A stretch of DNA of 7,864 bases, taken from contig CATEEE010000095.1 in assembly GCA_949499045.1 (NCBI GenBank), positions 1 to 7,864 of the forward strand. The letters run 5' to 3'. The notes under the pieces were generated by a model, which searched no databases, was not told the origin of the DNA, and saw only the letters and a list, made by a program, of their open reading frames with translations. Each line of letters starts with the position of its first letter. Position 1 is the stretch's first letter. The stretch comes from Marinobacterium sp. xm-d-530 (GTDB taxonomy: Bacteria > Pseudomonadota > Gammaproteobacteria > Pseudomonadales > Balneatricaceae). Of the stretch, positions 5,565-7,864 are shown one piece after another. Made by a program: the position numbers and the translations under genes.

Positions 5565-6416
5565 GTGACTAACTCTTTGAAGACGTTAATTAGTAAAAAC
5601 GATATTAATTCGTTGGAATGTGACAAGGTCATTTTTGACTGCCGATTTGATCTAATGAACCCCGAAGCAGGGCAAAAAGAGTACGATGCAGAGCATATTG
5701 AAGGGGCTGTCTACGTTAGCTTAGATACAGTGATGTCCTCTCATATAACGGCTACAAGCGGCAGACACCCATTACCCTCAAAAGAGTCCTTTGCAGAGTT
5801 TCTTAGCTCTTGTGGTGTTACCGAGGATACTCAATTAATTGCCTATGATAATTCTGCTGGACTATTTGCAGCTCGTTTCTGGTGGATGTGTCGATGGATA
5901 GGTATTGAATCTGTAGCCATACTAAAGGGTGGCATTAATGCCTGGAAGCAGCAGGACGGAAAAGTCACAACAGAAGTACCGGTTTTGAATAAAACAGAGG
6001 GTTTAAAAGTTAAACAGAGCTTAGAACAAGCTGTTGATGTTGATGTCGTTATTAAAGCATCCAATCAACTGAATCGTACTATCGCCGATGTACGTGCTGC
6101 AGAGCGTTTCCGAGGTGAAGTGGAACCAATTGATCCCGTTGCAGGACATGTGCCTAACGCAATAAATATCCCACTGTCAGATAACTACGACGCTGAAGGA
6201 CGATTTTTATCTAAGGATAAACTACAACAAATCTATCTCAGTAAACTGGGTGAATATAAAGCGAATGATCCAATACTGATGTGTGGATCAGGAGTAACCG
6301 CTTGTTTAAGTCGATTCTGTATTGAGTTAGCGGAGTTACCACCAGCAAGTGTCTATCCGGGCTCTTGGTCAGAGTGGCTTAGAGATCCTAGTAGGGGAGT
6401 TGCAACGGAAGAGTAA
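5565..6416 (+). CDS. sseA: Sulfurtransferase, tandem rhodanese type (3-mercaptopyruvate sulfurtransferase-like)
   Basis: This 283-residue protein has two rhodanese domains. The inactive N-terminal one has DCRFDL at 25-30, EHIEGAVYV at 43-51, YDNSAGLFAARFWW at 94-107 and LKGGINAW at 120-127. The catalytic C-terminal one has IADVRAAERF at 173-182, GHVPNAINIP at 194-203 and the active loop CGSGVTA at 240-246 with nucleophile Cys240. CGSGVTA is the 3-mercaptopyruvate type loop, as in E. coli SseA; thiosulfate rhodaneses usually carry CRKGVT. The length matches SseA. It would move sulfane sulfur onto thiols or cyanide in the cytoplasm. The start is GTG 5565, preceded by GCAGGGAA about 8 bases upstream, and no ATG lies nearby. 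It is a single gene with its own terminator. The YeeE/YedE pair elsewhere in the window handles related sulfur compounds, but the genes are not in one operon. Confidence 0.9.
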   Translation: MTNSLKTLISKNDINSLECDKVIFDCRFDLMNPEAGQKEYDAEHIEGAVYVSLDTVMSSHITATSGRHPLPSKESFAEFLSSCGVTEDTQLIAYDNSAGLFAARFWWMCRWIGIESVAILKGGINAWKQQDGKVTTEVPVLNKTEGLKVKQSLEQAVDVDVVIKASNQLNRTIADVRAAERFRGEVEPIDPVAGHVPNAINIPLSDNYDAEGRFLSKDKLQQIYLSKLGEYKANDPILMCGSGVTACLSRFCIELAELPPASVYPGSWSEWLRDPSRGVATEE

Positions 6417-6444
6417 CAACTTAGCGGATTACCTCTATAATAGT

Positions 6445-6489
6445 GTGTCTGGCTTGCTAGCAAAGACTCTAAGCCAGACACGAATTTTT
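6445..6489 (+). terminator. Strong intrinsic terminator of the sulfurtransferase gene
   Basis: GTGTCTGGCTT (6445-6455) and AAGCCAGACAC (6471-6481) form a perfect 11-bp stem with a 15-base loop, followed three bases later by TTTTT (6485-6489). It starts 28 bases after the sulfurtransferase stop. The T run overlaps the last codon of convergent yjdM. On the minus strand the same stem is not followed by a T run, so it works mainly in the plus direction. Confidence 0.85.
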
Positions 6490-6811
6490 AGGCTTTTTTA
6501 ACAAATTCTGATTTCAACATTAACTTGCCGCAATCAATGTTGTGATCTCCATCAACTAGACGGCGCACTTGAAATTTAGTGCCAACTTTCTCTGTACCAC
6601 CGCCTTTAACCTTCAGATCTTTTATCAGAGTTACAGAGTCACCTTCTTGAAGCGGGTTACCATTTGCGTCTTTAACAATCAGCTGTTCATCAGATTCGTC
6701 GGCAACGTTTGGATCCCATTCATGTCCACATTCAGGACAAACTAATTGGCCTTGATCTTCATAAGCAAAAGGTGAAGAGCATTCAGGACAAGCAGGATAG
6801 GAGTCAGACAT
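6488..6811 (-). CDS. yjdM: YjdM/PhnA-family zinc-ribbon protein
   Basis: This 107-residue protein has an N-terminal zinc ribbon with CPEC at 8-11 and CPECG at 25-29 (Cys8, 11, 25, 28). A PhnA-type C-terminal domain follows, with DSVTLIKDLKVKGGG at 58-72, GDHNIDC at 88-94 and LKSEFVKK at 99-106. The family was named PhnA for its place near the E. coli phosphonate genes, but it is not phosphonoacetate hydrolase and its role is still unclear; YjdM is the current name. The segment between HNIDC and LKSEF (GKLM) is a few residues shorter than in E. coli as I recall it (KIDGFGPMK). The start is ATG 6811, with AAGGAA 6 bases upstream. It is a single gene, with no phosphonate genes nearby. Confidence 0.92.
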   Translation of the reverse strand: MSDSYPACPECSSPFAYEDQGQLVCPECGHEWDPNVADESDEQLIVKDANGNPLQEGDSVTLIKDLKVKGGGTEKVGTKFQVRRLVDGDHNIDCGKLMLKSEFVKKA

Positions 6812-6816
6812 TAGAA

Positions 6817-6839
6817 TTTCCTTAACAAAAATAAGGGAA
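6817..6839 (-). promoter_or_regulatory. Stem-loop covering the yjdM ribosome-binding site
   Basis: In the yjdM leader CCTTA (plus 6832-6836) can pair with TAAGG (plus 6820-6824), and two more pairs follow beyond one mismatch. The loop is 7 bases and T-rich. TAAGG is part of the AAGGAA Shine-Dalgarno sequence, so this hairpin could lower translation. The stem is short, so this is tentative. Confidence 0.35.
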
Positions 6840-6852
6840 TAATCATAACTGA

Positions 6853-6861
6853 TTTATAGCA
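6853..6861 (-). promoter_or_regulatory. Candidate extended -10 promoter of yjdM
   Basis: On the minus strand TGCTATAAA reads as TG-N-TATAAA, an extended -10 element about 42 bases upstream of the yjdM start. No good -35 is seen at 17 bases upstream, which extended -10 promoters can tolerate. A DnaA-box sequence lies where the -35 would be. Confidence 0.45.
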
Positions 6862-6872
6862 CTCCTTAAAAG

Positions 6873-6881
6873 TTATCCACA
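6873..6881 (+). promoter_or_regulatory. Perfect DnaA-box sequence in the yjdM upstream region
   Basis: TTATCCACA matches the strongest E. coli DnaA-box consensus at all nine positions. It covers the place expected for the -35 of the yjdM promoter. I found no second box in the surrounding 650 bases, so this is not an origin. It may be a DnaA-controlled promoter, a titration site or a chance match. Confidence 0.4.
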
Positions 6882-7406
6882 CAGAAAAACAGCGTAACAG
6901 GCCGTAAAAATGCACCATGAATCAAACTAATAGAGCTATTGTTAAGCGTTAAATGAGAGAAATCTGGTGTAATAAACACAAGATACCCATATTCATCTTA
7001 ATTATCTATTTGCGCCTTAAGTCATTGTTTTTATGCAGCTTAGGATGGTCTGAATTAGAACCCATATTTAATAGTGAGATTAGTTCATCGAAACCATTGC
7101 ATGTCATGCCGTTCACAAAAGGTTAGAGCTTAGATCGTCTCATAATGCTTTACACGCATCAGCTTCCTAGAATGATTCACACAGCTATCAACAACCAGTG
7201 TTGCGATTAGACTTAGCGTATCTGCATCCGCAATAGACAACATGGATCTGCAATCGATCTATTTACAGGTAACCCTGAAGGGCTAAATTCAACCGTTTAA
7301 AGCACAATCTGATAGGTAAGTTAGCAAGCCTTTACCTAATTCCAGTGTACCACCAGACTGAATATATAGATACGTATAATATATATTATGTTAAATAAAA
7401 TGATTT

Positions 7407-7433
7407 AAAAAAGAGGCAGGAATTCCCTACCTC
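7407..7433 (-). terminator. Intrinsic terminator of the right-edge gene
   Basis: On the minus strand GAGGTAGG, a 5-base loop and CCTGCCTC form an 8-bp stem with one G-U pair. TTTTTT (plus 7407-7412) follows directly. It lies 30 bases after the stop at 7464. The plus strand has no T run after the stem. Confidence 0.85.
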
Positions 7434-7463
7434 ATTTGTGTAGCTAATTAGCGGGTATTGGCT

Positions 7464-7864
7464 TTATAAAGCCCCTTTGTAGATACCCTTGGTGTCTACA
7501 TCGATAGCGAGCTCACCGGTTTGCAATGATGAGTCGTCAGATATGGTAGCGACCAGTTCGTCACTGTAGCCGATTAAACTAATCCCTTCTTTATCGAGAA
7601 GCGTCATAACACGCTCCAGTGCTGAGATAACCGACATTTGACGCGCTGTAAAGCTGGAGCTTTGAGTGCTTTGTTTTTCCTTGACGCGACGCTTAGTTGA
7701 GATCTGCTTTAACACATAGCCATCGTCATCAATCAGTGACAATGAAAGATCTATCGCCTTAGCATCAATGATTAACCCTTTTAGCTGCTCAAATTGCTGC
7801 AGATTGGATACATTGATATTGTCTCCAGGATTGCTGTTTGTAACAATTTTCTTGAGCTTATCGC
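7464..7864 (-). CDS. Hypothetical protein, C-terminal part, start beyond the right edge
   Basis: The frame stays open from the right edge to TAA 7464-7466, giving about 133 residues. It reads DKLKKIVTNSNPGDNI near the edge and ends DVDTKGIYKGAL. A TTG at 7742 could be called as a start, but coding continues upstream in frame without a stop, there is no ribosome site, and no ATG is met before the edge, so the true start lies outside. The visible part is hydrophilic, with no membrane segment. It has a basic patch (KRRVKEKQ) about 90 residues before the end, and a likely helical stretch (MSVISALERVMTLLDKEG) followed by strand-like segments. I do not recognise a family. A 14-base palindrome (7460-7473) spans the stop codon, and a clear terminator follows. 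Confidence 0.75.
   Translation of the reverse strand, partial: DKLKKIVTNSNPGDNINVSNLQQFEQLKGLIIDAKAIDLSLSLIDDDGYVLKQISTKRRVKEKQSTQSSSFTARQMSVISALERVMTLLDKEGISLIGYSDELVATISDDSSLQTGELAIDVDTKGIYKGAL

Larger units (their letters stand above)
6812..7463. other. Gene-poor 650-base intergenic stretch
   Basis: No convincing gene was found on either strand. The left 70 bases hold the yjdM leader, promoter and DnaA box; the right 60 hold the terminator of the next gene. Between them are several small symmetric elements. A hairpin TAGGTAA/TTACCTA has arms at 7313-7319 and 7332-7338. CAACA/TGTTG lies at 7189-7203. A perfect 14-base AT palindrome, ATAATATATATTAT, lies at 7376-7389 within a very AT-rich run (about 7360-7410). 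The longest frame I read here by eye is a 37-codon minus-strand ORF starting at 7243, without a ribosome site. Stops are frequent in all frames I followed and I recognise no decayed gene. Confidence 0.6.

Noticed and set aside
6873..6881. Replication origin suggested by the perfect DnaA box
   Set aside because: Only one box was found, there is no cluster, and the neighbours are not dnaA, dnaN, gidA/mnmG or similar origin-linked genes.
7131..7243. 37-codon minus-strand ORF in the intergenic stretch
   Set aside because: No ribosome site, very short, and no recognisable sequence; it is within chance expectation.
7189..7338. Integron attC or CRISPR-like repeats in the intergenic region
   Set aside because: There is no core site of the attC type, no regularly spaced repeat and no integrase or cas gene in view.

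Overview
The window looks like chromosomal DNA of a gammaproteobacterium, probably a marine one. The best evidence is the acrylate-responsive acuR-acuI pair, a split YeeE/YedE transporter, a membrane-anchored glutamate-synthase-like protein and a YjdM/PhnA protein, together with a moderate G+C content. The assignment rests on gene content and protein style only. I saw no transposase, integrase, CRISPR array, rRNA or tRNA.

Layout. A few codons of an ABC exporter end at the left edge (plus strand). It converges on a minus-strand block. In transcription order this block is acuR (TetR-type repressor), acuI (acryloyl-CoA reductase) and a cytoplasmic DsbA/FrnE-like thiol oxidoreductase, then, after about 108 bases, two coupled half-size YeeE/YedE membrane proteins. 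A small unrecognised plus-strand gene diverges from acuR and converges on a minus-strand FMN-binding glutamate-synthase-like gene. That gene diverges from a plus-strand two-domain sulfurtransferase, which ends in a strong hairpin terminator at the edge of minus-strand yjdM. A gene-poor stretch of about 650 bases follows, then the 3' part of an unrecognised minus-strand gene that runs off the right edge.

How the genes may work together. acuR, acuI and the DsbA-like gene are packed tightly (20-base overlap, then a 4-base gap), so they probably form one operon. A perfect 18-base palindrome sits inside the spacer of a good sigma70-type promoter in front of acuR, the expected layout for TetR-type autorepression. 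AcuI removes toxic acryloyl-CoA, which arises for example from DMSP or acrylate breakdown. The DsbA-like protein may serve thiol homeostasis under electrophile stress (inference). The YeeE/YedE pair and the sulfurtransferase both fit handling of thiosulfate, persulfide or other sulfane sulfur, so several genes here touch reactive sulfur and electrophile chemistry.

The less expected points are the DsbA-like gene inside the acu operon, the unrecognised 130-residue protein beside it, the orphan membrane-anchored glutamate-synthase domain, and a perfect DnaA-box sequence plus a Shine-Dalgarno-masking hairpin in front of yjdM. I did not find a clearly new multi-gene system.
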